Made by a program: the position numbers and the translations under genes
The notes under the pieces: generated by a model
Database searches by the model: none
What the model was told of the DNA's origin: nothing
The model's input: the letters and a program-made list of their open reading frames with translations, nothing else
Shown here: in pieces, positions 63,455 to 64,000 of the stretch
How positions within the stretch are numbered: the first letter of the stretch is position 1
How the letters are laid out: every line of letters begins with the position of its first letter
Assembly (NCBI RefSeq): GCF_025802015.1
Contig: NZ_JAOYFC010000003.1
Span: 1-64,000 of the forward strand
Direction of reading: 5' to 3'
DNA: 64,000 nucleotides
Origin: Falsihalocynthiibacter halioticoli
Lineage (GTDB): Bacteria > Pseudomonadota > Alphaproteobacteria > Rhodobacterales > Rhodobacteraceae

Positions 63455-64000
63455 TTACTTCGGTGTTGAGCTCACGCCAACATGGGCTGGCCGCAGCAGT
63501 CTATCATGAAGCATGAACCCTTCGGCCATCACCTGAATGATATCGCCGGCAACCGTATCAGGCACAGGCGCCTCAAACATTGCTTCGTGCCGCTGCGGAT
63601 CAAACTTGTCTCCGACTTCAGGGAGAATACGCTCAATACCATGCTTTGCGAATACATTTAGCAATTCGCGCATAGTCAGCTCAATCCCTTCAATCAGGGA
63701 AGCGTTTTCTTCGCGTTTGGTTTCGTCGATCGCGTCAAGCGCACGCTTCATGTTGTCGTAAACAGGAAGCATGTCGCGGGCGAGCTTGGAGCCGCCATAA
63801 TTCTCGGCCTCGCGGCGATCACGGTCACTCCGCTTTCGTGCGTTCTCTGCATCTGCGAGGGCGCGCATGAAGCGATCACGGAAATCATCCCGCTCTTTGG
63901 TAACAATCGCCAGCTCGTCGGCCTCTTCTTCGGCCTCCATCGCATCTTCGGCGAACATTTCCGCTTCTACGGCTTCTGGATCATCTAAAAATTCGTCGTT
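63455..64000 (-). CDS. grpE: Nucleotide exchange factor GrpE (5' end beyond the window)
   Basis: At least 181 residues remain and the frame is still open at the right edge, so the start lies outside. A long acidic coiled-coil N-terminus (EAEEEADELA) leads to the dimer helix and the C-terminal beta domain with PEVGDKFDPQRHEAMFE. It exchanges nucleotide on DnaK, which is encoded 47 kb away. It converges with mutS. Confidence 0.95.
   Translation of the reverse strand, partial: NDEFLDDPEAVEAEMFAEDAMEAEEEADELAIVTKERDDFRDRFMRALADAENARKRSDRDRREAENYGGSKLARDMLPVYDNMKRALDAIDETKREENASLIEGIELTMRELLNVFAKHGIERILPEVGDKFDPQRHEAMFEAPVPDTVAGDIIQVMAEGFMLHDRLLRPAHVGVSSTPK

Overview
The window looks like a chromosomal segment of a marine alphaproteobacterium of the Rhodobacteraceae (Roseobacter group), with moderate G+C. 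The evidence is gene order (rnd-lptC-lptA-lptB-hpf-ptsN; rimP-nusA-ylxR-infB; dnaK-dnaJ-radC; comF-grxC-nitrilase-marR), alphaproteobacterial-type heat-shock promoters, GANTC (CcrM-type) site clusters and the product sequences. Most of it is housekeeping DNA. I see no insertion sequence, prophage, CRISPR array or intact tRNA gene.

Layout. 1-550: what looks like the promoter and 5' leader of an rRNA operon running leftwards out of the window, with seven GANTC sites upstream. 551-5196: a flavin reductase, a short RNase D, the LptC/LptA/LptB lipopolysaccharide-export genes, ribosome hibernation factor and PtsN. 5193-14297: a minus-strand surface-glycan block, read cysQ, galU, galE, two related glycosyltransferases, a GT14-like glycosyltransferase with an extra C-terminal domain, and a two-module sulfotransferase, with a divergent ABC-2 permease that lacks an adjacent ATPase. 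14450-18578: RpoH-type promoter, dnaK, dnaJ, radC. 18550-25185: a substrate-binding/OmpA fusion, an unknown anchored envelope protein, secA and a parvulin. 25189-28046: argJ, mutT, and a TetR regulator divergent from a CxxC peroxidase-like gene with two palindromic operators between them. 28132-33513: infB, ylxR, nusA, rimP, preceded by a terminator-like leader hairpin.

33653-41108: methyltransferase, triple iron-sulfur protein, proline iminopeptidase, ubiG, marR, nitrilase, grxC, comF, a degenerate SAM-methyltransferase-like protein and hemH. 41163-43022: two L,D-transpeptidases around a CAP lipoprotein. 43080-49523: RumA-type RNA methyltransferase, ABC exporter, cca, CoA-type Nudix, hslO with its own RpoH-type promoter, and another Nudix gene. 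49520-55406: receiver-PP2C phosphatase divergent from an Hpt protein, ilvA, a DUF2189-type membrane protein, a POTRA-less Omp85-like barrel and an EEP hydrolase. 55500-64000: argG, exported msrA, ribokinase, malic enzyme, mutS and the 3' part of grpE, which runs off the right edge.

How the parts work together. The most coherent accessory unit is the glycan block: GalU and GalE supply UDP-glucose and UDP-galactose, three transferases build the chain, the sulfotransferase would decorate it, and CysQ would remove the 3'-phosphoadenosine-5'-phosphate released by sulfation. This is an inference from gene content and order. Where several starts were possible I chose by Shine-Dalgarno (SD) spacing and family length, and say so in each entry.
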